NCBI RefSeq assembly: GCF_030412785.1
Contig: NZ_CP125296.1
Location: 620,001 to 684,000 of the forward strand
DNA length: 64,000 nucleotides
From: Paraburkholderia sabiae
GTDB taxonomy: Bacteria; Pseudomonadota; Gammaproteobacteria; Burkholderiales; Burkholderiaceae
Reading direction: 5' to 3'
Position numbers and translations under genes: made by a program. Below the pieces are notes generated by a model. The model was given only the letters and a program-made list of their open reading frames with translations, was not told where the DNA came from and did not search any database. Each line of letters starts with the position of its first letter. Position 1 is the stretch's first letter. Positions 52,376 through 61,437 of this stretch are shown piece after piece.

Positions 52376-54076
52376 TCAAGTGCGCGCGAGGCACGCGACG
52401 GGCAGCAGCCGTCCGCCACGGCAGCATGCGCAGATTTCGTCGTCGCTGATTGCGGCGTGCGCGAAGTTGGTGGCCAGATTTTTTTCGCTGTACTGGCGCA
52501 GTGTCTGTTCGATGCTCCTGTCGTAGTCGGGCGAAACGAAGTGGATGCCGCCCGTCGGCGTCGATACGAGATTGCCGTCGCGCGCGACCAGCTGACCATC
52601 CTTGAACACATACGCGGGCGAGGTGAACATCTGCTCGCGGTCGGCGTCGTCGCGATACACGGCGATGTCGGCGGCTGCGCCCGCTGCGAGATGGCCGCGA
52701 TCCTTCAGGCCGAGCAGCTTCGCCGGACCCGCGCGCGTGATGATCGCGATGTCGTACAGCGAGAACTCGCGCGTGAGTTCGGGCAGTGCGCTCGCCACCT
52801 TGGCTTCCGGATGCAGGCGCTCAAGCTGTTCGTCGCGAAAGGGCTTGTCCATCAGCAGGCGAATCAGATGCGGATAGCTCGTGAACGGGCCGCCGTTCGG
52901 ATGATCGGTGGTCATCGACACACGCCATGGGTCGTTCACCAGCAGAAAGATTTCGAGCCCGATGATCCATTGCAGCGCATTCACATAGCTTTGCTCGCGA
53001 TAGCGGAACGGCACGATGCCGCAGCCCGCATCGCATTCGATATCGCCCACGATCCATTTATGCGGCCGCGCGAGCGGTGCATTCTTGAACTGCATCATCG
53101 TGTCGCCGGAAGCCGTGACGGTCTGGCCGAAGATGATCTGTCCCACGTCGATCGATACATTGGGGCGCGCATTCACGGCATCGGCGACCGCGCGCGCGCC
53201 CGACGAAAACTTGCGCGGGCCCTCCGTGCCGTAGCTGTGAAACTGGATGTGCGTGAGGTGAATGGGCAGACCATCGGCGGCATCCATCGTCGCGATCGTC
53301 GATTCGATGTTGCCCGGCACGCCAAGGTTGCTCGCGTGCACGTGCAACGGATGCGGTACGCGCAGTTCCGTCAACGCGCGCGTCAGCGTGCGCAGCACGT
53401 CGCGCGGCGTGATGCCGTAGTGCGCGTGCGCTTCGTCGACATCGAGCGAACGCTGGTTGAACTTGAACGCCGAGATGCCGCCCGGGTTCACCACCTTCAC
53501 GCCGAGCGCGCGGCTCGCGTGCATCGTCCAGCCGACGTAATCGCGCACGCGTTCGAAGTCGTCTTTCGCGGCGAGCATCTGCAAGAGCATTTCGTCGTTG
53601 CCGAGCATCACGTAGGCGCCGTGATCGATGATCGGCGTGTCGCCCATTTCCAGGTGCGCATGACGTGCGTTCGACGCGATCATCGCGGGCTCGAATGCCG
53701 CCGTGTACCCCATTTCCGCGTAACGGTAGCCGGTGGCGAGCGTGCCGGGCGTGCAGACGCCGCACGACGGCATGCGCAGATAGCGGCCCCGTTCGTCCTG
53801 CACGGCTTCGTACGATGCGTCGCGCGGTCTGTCGTCGCGATGATCTTCGGGCAACAGCAGGCGCGACAAATTCGTCTTGCCGCCGCCGATGTGCGAGTGC
53901 AGATCGATGCCGCCCGCCATCACGATCATCCCTTGCGCGTCGTAGTCGTGATCGACGGCGCCGTCGGCGGGTGCGTCGACGATGCGGCCATCGCGGATAT
54001 ACAGGTCGCGCTGCACGCCGTCGACGCCGTTTGCCGGATCGTAGACGCGGCCGCCGCGAAGTCGCGCGATGCTCAT
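52376..54076 (-). CDS. fhcA: Formyltransferase/hydrolase complex subunit A (formyl hydrolase)
   Basis: FhcA is the amidohydrolase subunit that releases formate from the formylated cofactor. The 566-residue protein has the zinc-binding start GGIDLHSHIGGGKTNL (H60 and H62), a second metal region HVHASNLGVPGNIESTI plus IHLTHIQFHSYG, and a late Asp in MTTDHPNGGPF. It ends in a cysteine-containing tail (DDEICACC). The frame is open far upstream, but the ATG at 54074-54076 overlaps the fhcB stop by four bases and begins the conserved RLRGGRVYDPANGVDG. Confidence 0.94.
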   Translation of the reverse strand: MSIARLRGGRVYDPANGVDGVQRDLYIRDGRIVDAPADGAVDHDYDAQGMIVMAGGIDLHSHIGGGKTNLSRLLLPEDHRDDRPRDASYEAVQDERGRYLRMPSCGVCTPGTLATGYRYAEMGYTAAFEPAMIASNARHAHLEMGDTPIIDHGAYVMLGNDEMLLQMLAAKDDFERVRDYVGWTMHASRALGVKVVNPGGISAFKFNQRSLDVDEAHAHYGITPRDVLRTLTRALTELRVPHPLHVHASNLGVPGNIESTIATMDAADGLPIHLTHIQFHSYGTEGPRKFSSGARAVADAVNARPNVSIDVGQIIFGQTVTASGDTMMQFKNAPLARPHKWIVGDIECDAGCGIVPFRYREQSYVNALQWIIGLEIFLLVNDPWRVSMTTDHPNGGPFTSYPHLIRLLMDKPFRDEQLERLHPEAKVASALPELTREFSLYDIAIITRAGPAKLLGLKDRGHLAAGAAADIAVYRDDADREQMFTSPAYVFKDGQLVARDGNLVSTPTGGIHFVSPDYDRSIEQTLRQYSEKNLATNFAHAAISDDEICACCRGGRLLPVACLART

Positions 54077-55482
54077 GCCGGTCTCCGTGTCAGCACGGCG
54101 CGCGCGGCGCGGCCTGCGGCAAGATGATCGGCGAGTTGCGCGGCGATCGACGCCACGCTCGGCAACGCAATATGCCGCGCCGCGCGCAGCGGCACGACCA
54201 CGGACGTATCGACGCGAAACAGATGTCCGTCGCTGTCGATGCCGGGCGTCGCGACGGGAATGAACACCGTCTTCGCAGTGCGCGGTTGCGCGTTCGCGGG
54301 CTCGAAGGTCGATGCGAGTGCCGGTGTTCCGAGCACGATGACGGGCGTACCGGCGTCGTGCGAAGAGGGCAATGGATGCGGGTCGAAGCTCGCGATCCAC
54401 AGCAGCGCATCGGCTTCGCCCGCAACAAGCAGGCGCTCCGTGCGATAGCGGTATGGATCGTGATCGAGCGGCGGCGTGCCGGGCGGCCGGTCGGGCGTCG
54501 ACACGCGCGTGCGCAGCGGAAAGCCCGACAGCCACGTGACCGCCTGATTCACGCTCAGTGCGCCGTCGGCGCCGCCGAGCGTCAGCACGCCCGCGCGGCT
54601 CACACGGTTGATCGCCTTGACGATGCGGTGCAGTGCTTCGATCAGCAGGGCGGCGTGCGATTGAGGCAGCGCGGCGGGCTCGATCACGAAAGCCGTGTAG
54701 CGGGCCTCGACGATCCGTTCCATCAGCGACGCGAGCGCCGTCGCGATCCCCGAGCCGTTTTCGAGCGACGCCGGCTTGCGGCCTTCCGCGATCGCCGACC
54801 AGAACGCGAGCACGTCGTGCGGCGAAGCATCGGCGAGTATCGACTCGTGACGCTCGCTCGCGGCAGGATCGCTGGCGCAACAGACGAAGCGGATCTCGCG
54901 TTGCGCCGACATGTCGCTCGCGATGCGCTCGTAGAAGCGCGGATGCTGCGCTGAAGGCTCGCAGCCGAACACGACGAGCAGATCGGCGCGCGAACGCACT
55001 TCGGAGAGCGTCGTGAAGAACGCGCCGCGATCCTGCAGCGCGAGCGTCGCGGCGCTCAGCGCGTCGCCGTGGAATGAATCGAGCGTTGCGCCGCAACCGG
55101 CGGCAAGTTCGTAGAGCGCGCGTGCGCCCGCGATGTCTGTGCCGCAGCCGCCGAACAGAGGTCGCCGTGCCTGCATGAGCACAGTCGAGGCTTCTTCGAG
55201 TGCGTCTTCGAGCGAGACGGACACGCCGTCTACGGAAGGCGCGCAGACGTTGTCGCTTGCGTCGTAGCGCGTGAGCGCGGCGGCGAGTCGCGCGCATCGG
55301 GTGGCGGGTGCGGAGAGCGACTGATCGCCGGCAAGGCGGGCCTCGATGTCGTCGCACAACAGCGGGCAGAACGGGCACGTCCAGTCGCGAGTCGCCGCAA
55401 CGGATGGCAACGGCCCACGGGCGGCCGGAGTCGCGTTGGCATTCGCGTTGGCATTCGTTTTGGGGGGCGTGGGTTCATGCAT
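54073..55482 (-). CDS. fhcB: Formyltransferase/hydrolase complex subunit B (FhcB)
   Basis: FhcB is the 469-residue homologue of the molybdopterin subunit of formylmethanofuran dehydrogenase. In bacteria it is structural, not redox active, in the fhc complex. The N-terminus holds a low-complexity Asn/Ala tract followed by WTCPFCPLLCDDIEARL. The LFGGCGTDIAGARALYELAA block and SRADLLVVFGCEPSAQHPRF are family features. It starts the fhcBADC run, 292 bases after the HisA-like gene stop. Confidence 0.92.
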   Translation of the reverse strand: MHEPTPPKTNANANANATPAARGPLPSVAATRDWTCPFCPLLCDDIEARLAGDQSLSAPATRCARLAAALTRYDASDNVCAPSVDGVSVSLEDALEEASTVLMQARRPLFGGCGTDIAGARALYELAAGCGATLDSFHGDALSAATLALQDRGAFFTTLSEVRSRADLLVVFGCEPSAQHPRFYERIASDMSAQREIRFVCCASDPAASERHESILADASPHDVLAFWSAIAEGRKPASLENGSGIATALASLMERIVEARYTAFVIEPAALPQSHAALLIEALHRIVKAINRVSRAGVLTLGGADGALSVNQAVTWLSGFPLRTRVSTPDRPPGTPPLDHDPYRYRTERLLVAGEADALLWIASFDPHPLPSSHDAGTPVIVLGTPALASTFEPANAQPRTAKTVFIPVATPGIDSDGHLFRVDTSVVVPLRAARHIALPSVASIAAQLADHLAAGRAARAVLTRRPA

Positions 55483-55774
55483 GAGAACCCGTTCAGCAAG
55501 GTCCGTGCCGATGTTGCGCGGCTCTCGCAGAAGCCTTGCGGCGTGACGGCCTCACGCATTTCAATGCGAAGACTCGTAGCGATCCGGCGTTGTGCCGAAA
55601 GCGGACACATGCAAGCGTCAGGTCATCGCACGCCGAGCGACGGGCAGCGCGCAGCACAGTATGTGCTCCGCGCTGCAACAGTGTGTCACTTGAGGACAGT
55701 GCGCTGCCCAATGCGCATGCGAGCCGCGCCGTTGCTGCAACGCGGATCGCGTGGCATGGATATTGTTTCGCGGA
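55483..55774. other. Gap between the HisA-like gene and fhcB
   Basis: This 292-base gap must carry the promoter of fhcBADC unless transcription reads in from the HisA-like gene. No gene was supported in it, and no clear terminator or hairpin was found. Confidence 0.5.
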
Positions 55775-56554
55775 TCACGCTGCAGCGTCGGAGCGCGTCG
55801 CTTGCGGTGCCTGCGTTGTGCCGAGTTTGCCGTCGTGAATCGCCGACGCGACGAGCCACGCATGTGCGCCGCTGCGTGCCGCCGCATCGAGATCGTCGCG
55901 ATGCCGGATGCCGCCCGCGCCGATCGTCATGCGTTGAGCCGCTTGCGCGTGGATGTGGTTGAAGGTGTCGAGATCGGGCCCGGCATCGGCGCCGACCTGA
56001 TCGAGCGTCATCACGATCACGCGCGACGGCCACGATGCGGGCGAGCGCAGCGCAGGCACGAGTTCGGGCGCGGCGATCAGCTGGCCGTGTCGATGATCGA
56101 GCGACAGGATAGGCGCGTAGCCGGCCGCTTCGGCTTCGCGCAAGGCGTCGGGCGAACGCAGCGACTCGGAGCCGAATATGGGCACGATGCGCACGTTGTG
56201 GGCGTGTTCGTGTTGCGCGGCAGTAGTGCGTTCGAGATGCGCGCGCATCGACGGGAAATCGGCGAAGCCTGCGTCGAGCCAGATTTCGAACGGCTGCGAG
56301 CGATCCGGCGATGCGCCGAGGGTCGCGGCGAGTGCAGCAAGTGTCGACGGATCGGCGCCGCGCGACATGATCGCGCCGAGGTCGGCGACGTACAGCGCGT
56401 CGGCGGACGTGGCGGCGACGAGTGCATGGGCGACGTCGAGCGGTTCGCTCGTCGCGCACAACGAAGACTGGATGGGGCGATAGTTCGCGCGGTCGCCGCG
56501 TATCGCGCGGACCGCGTGGCCGTCGAGCAGATCGAGAACCGGGATCACCTGCAT
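55775..56554 (-). CDS. HisA/HisF-related TIM-barrel protein of the H4MPT locus
   Basis: This 259-residue TIM barrel resembles HisA: N-terminal VIPVLDLLDGHAVRAIRGDR, ADALYVADLGAIMSRGADPS, AGYAPILSLDHRHGQLIAAP and the phosphate-binding AGGIRHRDDLDAAARSGAHA. True HisA lies in the his operon, so this is the methanogen/methylotroph paralogue seen near H4MPT-linked genes. Its substrate is unproven, with a step in methanofuran or H4MPT synthesis likely. The start codon is 16 bases from the divergent mfnD-like start, so both promoters must overlap the opposite gene. Confidence 0.82.
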   Translation of the reverse strand: MQVIPVLDLLDGHAVRAIRGDRANYRPIQSSLCATSEPLDVAHALVAATSADALYVADLGAIMSRGADPSTLAALAATLGASPDRSQPFEIWLDAGFADFPSMRAHLERTTAAQHEHAHNVRIVPIFGSESLRSPDALREAEAAGYAPILSLDHRHGQLIAAPELVPALRSPASWPSRVIVMTLDQVGADAGPDLDTFNHIHAQAAQRMTIGAGGIRHRDDLDAAARSGAHAWLVASAIHDGKLGTTQAPQATRSDAAA

Positions 56555-56570
56555 GCGGAGACGTTCCTTG

Positions 56571-57596
56571 ATGAAGCTCTGGGTTTATGAGTATCTCACT
56601 GGCGGCGGCATCGACGCGCAACTGGCGGGCAGCAGCAGTCTCGCCGATCTGAGCGCGCTCGTGGTCGAAGGGCGCGTGATGCGCGATGCGATTGTCGGCG
56701 ATCTGCGGCAACTCGATGGCGTGCAGGTGAGTTTCGCGAGTTCGCGCTTCGAGCAGGTCGCGCCCGACGTGCCGCATGTTCGCGCGAAGCCGGGCGAAAC
56801 GATGCTGGAGTTCGTGTCGCGGGCCGCGCGTGAGCACGACTACGCGTGGATCGTCGCGCCCGAGTGCGACGGACTGATGCTCGATCTCGCCGATGCCGTG
56901 GGCCCGGCGCGCTGGATCGGCTGCACGAAGGAGGCCATCGCGCTCGCGTCGAGCAAGCGCGCGACGGCGGCGCGGCTTGCGGCGCGCGGCATCGCCGTGA
57001 CGCCCGCACTCGAGCCCGCACAAATCAACCCCGCGGTGCAGCGGCGCTGGGTCGTCAAACCGGACGACGGCGCGGGCGGTCTCGACACGCTTGTATTCGA
57101 CGACGCCAACGCCGCGCGCGCCGAATACGCTGCGCGTTGCGCGGAGGCGCGCGAGACCGTGCTGCAGACGTGGGTGGACGGCGAGCCGCTGAGCCTGTCG
57201 CTGATCTGCGATAGCGAAGACGCGACGCTCGTCAGCATCAACCGGCAGAGAATCGAAGTGGACGCGCCCTCAGAGGGGCACGCAGGGCAGGTTCTCAGTT
57301 TCGACGGCGTGGATATCGACCGCATCGCTCGCGACAGCGCGCAAGGCCGCACGCTCGATGCGCTTGCGCGGCAGGTCGCGGCGTCGTTGCCGGGCTTGCG
57401 CGGCTTTGTCGGCATCGACGTTGTGTGGAACGCGGAACGCGGCCCGGTCGTGATCGAGGTGAATCCGCGCGCGACCGTCGCCTATGCGGGTTTGTCCGGG
57501 CGCCTCGGCCGCAATCTGGCTGTCGATGTGCTCGCGGCGCATGGTTTGCAGGTTGCGCCGCGCGCGAGGCTGGCCGCCTGCGGAACGGCATCATGA
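56571..57596 (+). CDS. ATP-grasp protein, MfnD-like (tyramine--L-glutamate ligase family)
   Basis: This 341-residue ATP-grasp enzyme matches the tyramine-glutamate ligase type that adds glutamate in methanofuran synthesis. Landmarks are the start KLWVYEYLTGGGIDAQL, RRWVVKPDDGAGGLDTLVFD (ATP-binding loop) and FVGIDVVWNAERGPVVIEVN (metal-binding E-x-N). In methylotrophic bacteria the ligand may be a tyrosine-derived or related amine. It overlaps the next gene by four bases (ATGA), so it is coupled to the MfnF-like protein. GGAG lies upstream at short spacing. Confidence 0.82.
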   Translation: MKLWVYEYLTGGGIDAQLAGSSSLADLSALVVEGRVMRDAIVGDLRQLDGVQVSFASSRFEQVAPDVPHVRAKPGETMLEFVSRAAREHDYAWIVAPECDGLMLDLADAVGPARWIGCTKEAIALASSKRATAARLAARGIAVTPALEPAQINPAVQRRWVVKPDDGAGGLDTLVFDDANAARAEYAARCAEARETVLQTWVDGEPLSLSLICDSEDATLVSINRQRIEVDAPSEGHAGQVLSFDGVDIDRIARDSAQGRTLDALARQVAASLPGLRGFVGIDVVWNAERGPVVIEVNPRATVAYAGLSGRLGRNLAVDVLAAHGLQVAPRARLAACGTAS

Positions 57597-58672
57597 GCGC
57601 GCCCGTGGTGTTCGGCTGGGACGTCGGCGGCGCGCATGTGAAGGTGTCGCGGGTCGACGCGGCAGGCGTCGTCTGCGATATCGCGCAATGCGCGTGTCCG
57701 CTGTGGCAGGGGCTCGACCATCTGCACCGCGCAATCGACGCCGCGTTTGCGCGCTGGCCCGATGCCCGCGCCGCGCACGCGCGCCACGCCGTCACGATGA
57801 CGGGCGAAATGGTCGATCTGTTCGCGGATCGCGAGCACGGCGTGCGCGCGCTCGTCGCTGCGCTCAGCGAACGGCTCGGCGCGCATACCGCGTTTTTCGC
57901 GGGCGCGTCGGGCTGGCTCGATGCCGCGCAGAGCGTCGATCAATGGCGCGCGGTGGCGTCGGCGAACTGGCTCGCGACGGCGCAGCATGTCGCGGCTTGC
58001 CTACCTGAGTGCGTGCTGATCGATATCGGCAGCACCACCACGGATATCGTGCCCATCGTCGACGCACGCGTCGCGGCGCGCGGCGTCAACGATGCGACGC
58101 GGCTCGTGACGGGCGAACTCGCGTATCACGGCGTCGTGCGTACGCCGTTGTGCGGCATCGCGCATCGGATCGCGTTTCGCGGCGAGACGGCGGGCGTGAT
58201 GAACGAATGGTTCGCGACGAGCGCCGATATCTATCGCGTGACGGGCGAGCTGTGGCCGCCGCACGACCAGCATCCGAGCGCCGACAACGGGCCGAAGACG
58301 GTCGCGGCGAGCTGCGCGCGGCTCGCGAGAACGATCGGCCGCGATGCCGCCGACGCGACGGAAGACGAATGGCGCGCGTTCGCGCACGAATGGCGCGACG
58401 CGCAGTTGCGCGCGATCGATGCGAGCGTCGAGCAGGTGCGGGCGGCGCATCCGTCGCTGGCGGGTGCGCCCGTCGTCGGCGCGGGCTGCGGACGGTTTCT
58501 GGCGGCGGCGCTGGCAAGCACGCATGCATGCGATTACGTCGATTTCAGCACGCTCGTGCAGACGGCGACGGACGCGCCGCCCGATGCCGCCGAGTGGATC
58601 GCGACGTGTGCGCCGAGCGTGGCCGTCGCATGGCTGATGGCGGGGAGGAGGCGAGAGCAGCGCGCCGCGTGA
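57593..58672 (+). CDS. mfnF: H4MPT-linked C1 transfer pathway protein, MfnF-like (hydantoinase/oxoprolinase family)
   Basis: This 359-residue protein is of the actin-like ATPase/hydantoinase group known as the H4MPT-linked C1 transfer pathway protein. In archaea MfnF joins the furan and tyramine-glutamate halves of methanofuran. The nucleotide-binding motifs are GWDVGGAHVKVSRVDAAG, LIDIGSTTTDIVPIVD and GAGCGRFLAAAL. It overlaps the ATP-grasp gene, and the next gene encodes the kinase that activates the furan part, so the three act in one pathway. Confidence 0.85.
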   Translation: MSAPVVFGWDVGGAHVKVSRVDAAGVVCDIAQCACPLWQGLDHLHRAIDAAFARWPDARAAHARHAVTMTGEMVDLFADREHGVRALVAALSERLGAHTAFFAGASGWLDAAQSVDQWRAVASANWLATAQHVAACLPECVLIDIGSTTTDIVPIVDARVAARGVNDATRLVTGELAYHGVVRTPLCGIAHRIAFRGETAGVMNEWFATSADIYRVTGELWPPHDQHPSADNGPKTVAASCARLARTIGRDAADATEDEWRAFAHEWRDAQLRAIDASVEQVRAAHPSLAGAPVVGAGCGRFLAAALASTHACDYVDFSTLVQTATDAPPDAAEWIATCAPSVAVAWLMAGRRREQRAA

Positions 58673-58769
58673 AAGGGCGCGTGCGCAATGCAGCACCATC
58701 GATAAGCGCTGATGCCGCAACAGCAGAAGCGGCACGGTCGCGCAGTCGAACGAAAGCGAGGTAACGGAT

Positions 58770-59360
58770 ATGTGGGTGGTGAAGATCGGCGGCAGCCTGA
58801 GTCACGACCCGTCGCTGCGGGACTGGCTCACGCAGTTGTGGGAAGTCGGCGGCGGGCGCGTGGTGATCGTGCCGGGCGGCGGCGATTTTGCGGACAGTGT
58901 GCGTGCGTATCAGCGGGAATGGCAGTTCGACGATCTCGCGGCCCACAACATGTGTCTGCTCGCGATGACGCAATACGCGCTGATGATGCAGGCGGTGCTG
59001 CCCGACCTCGTGCTCGCGACGAACGAAGACCTGATAAGGCGCGCGCTGCGCAAAGGCAAGGTCGCCGTGTGGATGCCCGTGTGCCTGATGCGCGTCACGC
59101 CCGACGCGATGACCAACTGGGACACGACTTCGGACAGTCTCGCCGCGTGGCTGTCGACGTCGCTGAACGCCGAGCGTCTGATGGTCGTGAAGTCGTGTCC
59201 CGTCGGAGAAAACGTGCCGCTCGTCACGCTCGCGTCGAACGGCGTGGTGGACGCGAGCTTTGTCCACTACGTGAAAGAGGCGAATTACGAAGTCGAGCTG
59301 TTCAGCAAGACGGATGTCGCGCTGGTGCGCGAGCGGCTGCTGAACGCATCGGCCGTGTGA
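58770..59360 (+). CDS. mfnE: [5-(aminomethyl)furan-3-yl]methyl phosphate kinase, MfnE-like
   Basis: This 196-residue amino-acid-kinase-family protein phosphorylates aminomethylfuran phosphate to the diphosphate in methanofuran synthesis. It has the start WVVKIGGSLSHDPSLRDWL and the glycine-rich VVIVPGGGDFADSVRAY, plus AHNMCLLAMTQYALMMQAV. It is 97 bases after mfnF, on the plus strand, and converges on the mfnB gene with a 39-base gap. Confidence 0.85.
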   Translation: MWVVKIGGSLSHDPSLRDWLTQLWEVGGGRVVIVPGGGDFADSVRAYQREWQFDDLAAHNMCLLAMTQYALMMQAVLPDLVLATNEDLIRRALRKGKVAVWMPVCLMRVTPDAMTNWDTTSDSLAAWLSTSLNAERLMVVKSCPVGENVPLVTLASNGVVDASFVHYVKEANYEVELFSKTDVALVRERLLNASAV

Positions 59361-59399
59361 TGGCGCTTTTTGCGTGACGTATCGGGCGTTTCGGGTGTG

Positions 59400-60098
59400 T
59401 CAGGCCGCGGCGCCCGGCGCGGCGTGATGCAGCGCGTCCGCCCACTGAGTGACGCGGCGCGGATCGAGCCGCGACGTGCGGCCGTTTTCGCAAAGCGCGG
59501 TGCGAAAGCCCGCGACATCGGGCGCGAGCGCACGGATGCCGTCGAGTTGCGCCCAGCCGAGCGAGCCCGCGATACACGCCATTGCGCCCGACGCGCGGAT
59601 CGTCGCGATGTAGTGCGCGAGCGTTTCCTTATCGATGCAATCGAACAGCGTGCGTCCCGTCTTGCCTGCCGTATCGAACACGATGCCGACGAAGCGTAGC
59701 GACACGGCATGATCGATGAGCGACGCATCGACGCCATCGTCGCACAGCAGAACGGGCAGCACGGTGGCCTGCAACGCGGCGATGCGCGTGAGGCACGCCT
59801 GCGCATGCGGACCCGGCACAACGCCGACTTTCACAAAATCCACGCCTGTTTCGCCGACTTCCGTTGCGCGCGCCGCGATGGCGTCGATGGCATCGGACGG
59901 CAGATCGCCGATCGTCGCGCTGACGGGTTTCACGGGATAACGCGAGCGCAGCGTGCGCGCGATGCGCCAGATGTTGTCGATCGACACGCCGCCCAGCGCG
60001 CCTTCGCGCGGCTCTTTCAGATCGATCAGATCGGCGCCGGCGCCGGCTGCGTCGAGTGCTTCTTCGGCAGTGCGGACGCTTGCGAGCAATGCGGTCAT
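59400..60098 (-). CDS. mfnB: (5-formylfuran-3-yl)methyl phosphate synthase, MfnB (DUF556)
   Basis: MfnB condenses two molecules of glyceraldehyde 3-phosphate to the furan precursor of methanofuran. This 232-residue TIM barrel has the expected Schiff-base lysines in LIDLKEPREGALGG (K28) and VDFVKVGVVPG (K90), and a late GSLGWAQLDGIRAL phosphate-binding turn. It is transcribed after the DUF447 gene on the minus strand, 24 bases away. Together with mfnE, the MfnF-like and the MfnD-like proteins it provides the cofactor needed by Fhc. Confidence 0.88.
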   Translation of the reverse strand: MTALLASVRTAEEALDAAGAGADLIDLKEPREGALGGVSIDNIWRIARTLRSRYPVKPVSATIGDLPSDAIDAIAARATEVGETGVDFVKVGVVPGPHAQACLTRIAALQATVLPVLLCDDGVDASLIDHAVSLRFVGIVFDTAGKTGRTLFDCIDKETLAHYIATIRASGAMACIAGSLGWAQLDGIRALAPDVAGFRTALCENGRTSRLDPRRVTQWADALHHAAPGAAA

Positions 60099-60122
60099 CG
60101 GATTCTCCGTGGAGGCTGCGGC

Positions 60123-60734
60123 TCAGGACGTATGCGTCGGGTCCATGCCCGGCGCGGGCGCCTTGTCGACGGCTTCGCCTGTCGCGCGGAAATGTTCGAC
60201 GGCTTGCGTGATCCAGTCCCAGGCGACGCGTTCGTAGGGTCCGGCCGTTTTGTCGATGGCGATCTGCAGGTAGGCCATTTCGTGATCGATCTTGTCGGCG
60301 GGCAACATGAAGAGCCGGCTCACGAGGATCGCGCCTTCGACTACAGCCGCCTGCGCGCGGTTGAAGCCGCCGAACGGCGCGTGTGTTTCCGTGTGGACGC
60401 AGCGCATGTGGAGGAGTGGACGCTGTGGATCGTCGGTGATGTGGTCGAGTTGCAGTTCTGTATGGGACAGTGGATGTTCTAGCCGCACGCTATTGACGTT
60501 GCTTGCCGCGCAGGTCGGCCAGTCGCGTTGGGCGCCCGTTACGCAGCCGGCGAATATGCGGACGTCTGTTGTGAAGTTGATGACGGCTGCGCGCGTCGAG
60601 AGGATGTTGTCCAGGGTTCTCGAGGGCCTGAATGGCGCTAACAGCGCCAGGCCATGTTCGAAGCGCACGCCCATCGGGGCGATGTGGGGGATGCCCTCGC
60701 GGGTGCAGGAGGTGATGATTGTTTCGTGAATCAT
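60123..60734 (-). CDS. DUF447 family protein of the H4MPT locus
   Basis: This 203-residue DUF447 protein has a flavin-reductase-like split-barrel start (IHETIITSCTREGIPHIAPM) and the conserved VINFTTDVRIFAGCVTGAQR. The family is found in methanogens and in bacteria with H4MPT-linked C1 genes, but its reaction is not established. It begins a two-gene minus-strand unit with mfnB. It may act in synthesis or protection of the pterin or furan cofactors. Confidence 0.85.
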   Translation of the reverse strand: MIHETIITSCTREGIPHIAPMGVRFEHGLALLAPFRPSRTLDNILSTRAAVINFTTDVRIFAGCVTGAQRDWPTCAASNVNSVRLEHPLSHTELQLDHITDDPQRPLLHMRCVHTETHAPFGGFNRAQAAVVEGAILVSRLFMLPADKIDHEMAYLQIAIDKTAGPYERVAWDWITQAVEHFRATGEAVDKAPAPGMDPTHTS

Positions 60735-60800
60735 CGTTCGATTGTTTTGTTACACGGGGTTTGGTTATGGTACTGCGTTTTTTTTTGCTGGCATCCGCGG

Positions 60801-61006
60801 TTTTTCGCTGGCATCCGCGATTTCGTATCCGTACTTCACGCGTTGCCCCTGTGCGGGGCGGCACCTACTTTTCTTTGCAGCGGCAAAGAAAAGTAGGCAA
60901 AAGAAAGCCGCTTCAAACCTCCGGTGCCCGCCAGGATAACGCTACGGCACACGATCTTTGAGCTGTCGCGCAGCGACGCAAGCACTCCGTAGAAAGCCCG
61001 CAGTCA
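60801..61006 (-). repeat. Left arm of the large inverted repeat (REP-like copy 2)
   Basis: The outer 113 bases (60801-60913) are an exact reverse complement of 61225-61337, and the inner part to about 61006 is a diverged match to 61131-61224. The hairpin core at 60864-60897 is CCTACTTTTCTTTGC-AGCG and its mate. A further partial block (GCTGGCATCCGCGG) lies just outside the arm. Confidence 0.85.
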
Positions 61007-61130
61007 GGCGCGCGCGGCGCGAAAGATGACATCCACACGGGCACATGCGGCGGCTTGTTTTGGTGCGCTTGCCGTCGGTTTGCGGAGGTATGTGTTCCAG
61101 ACTGTGTGGGATTTTCGCGGCGTGCGCGGT

Positions 61131-61337
61131 TGACTGCGGGCTTTCTACAGAGTGCGGACGTTGCTGCGCGATAGCTCAACTGCGGCACGCTACAGCGCTA
61201 TCCTGGCAGGCACCGGAGGTACAAAAGCGGCTTTCTTTTGCCTACTTTTCTTTGCCGCTGCAAAGAAAAGTAGGTGCCGCCCCGCACAGGGGCAACGCGT
61301 GAAGTACGGATACGAAATCGCGGATGCCAGCGAAAAA
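61131..61337 (+). repeat. Right arm of the large inverted repeat (REP-like copy 3)
   Basis: The outer 113 bases (61225-61337) mirror 60801-60913 exactly. The inner part (61131-61224, TGACTGCGGG onward) pairs imperfectly with the left arm. The hairpin core is at 61241-61274. The 124-base spacer 61007-61130 is unique. The same repeat, in the same orientation as this arm, occurs at 6614-6728. Confidence 0.85.
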
Positions 61338-61437
61338 ATTGCGGCACTGCAAAAAAGCAAAAAAACCAAAAAACCAGAAATGCCGCTCCGCGGAAAGCAA
61401 CAACAACGACCCGCCGCGGAGCGGCGAACAGCGATCA

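Larger units (their letters stand above)
60735..61437. other. Gap dominated by a large inverted repeat, no gene
   Basis: This gap of 703 bases between the DUF447 start and the pqqA stop is taken up mostly by two inverted copies of the hairpin repeat with homologous flanks. Every open frame crossing it is made of repeat sequence, so no protein is called. Confidence 0.6.
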
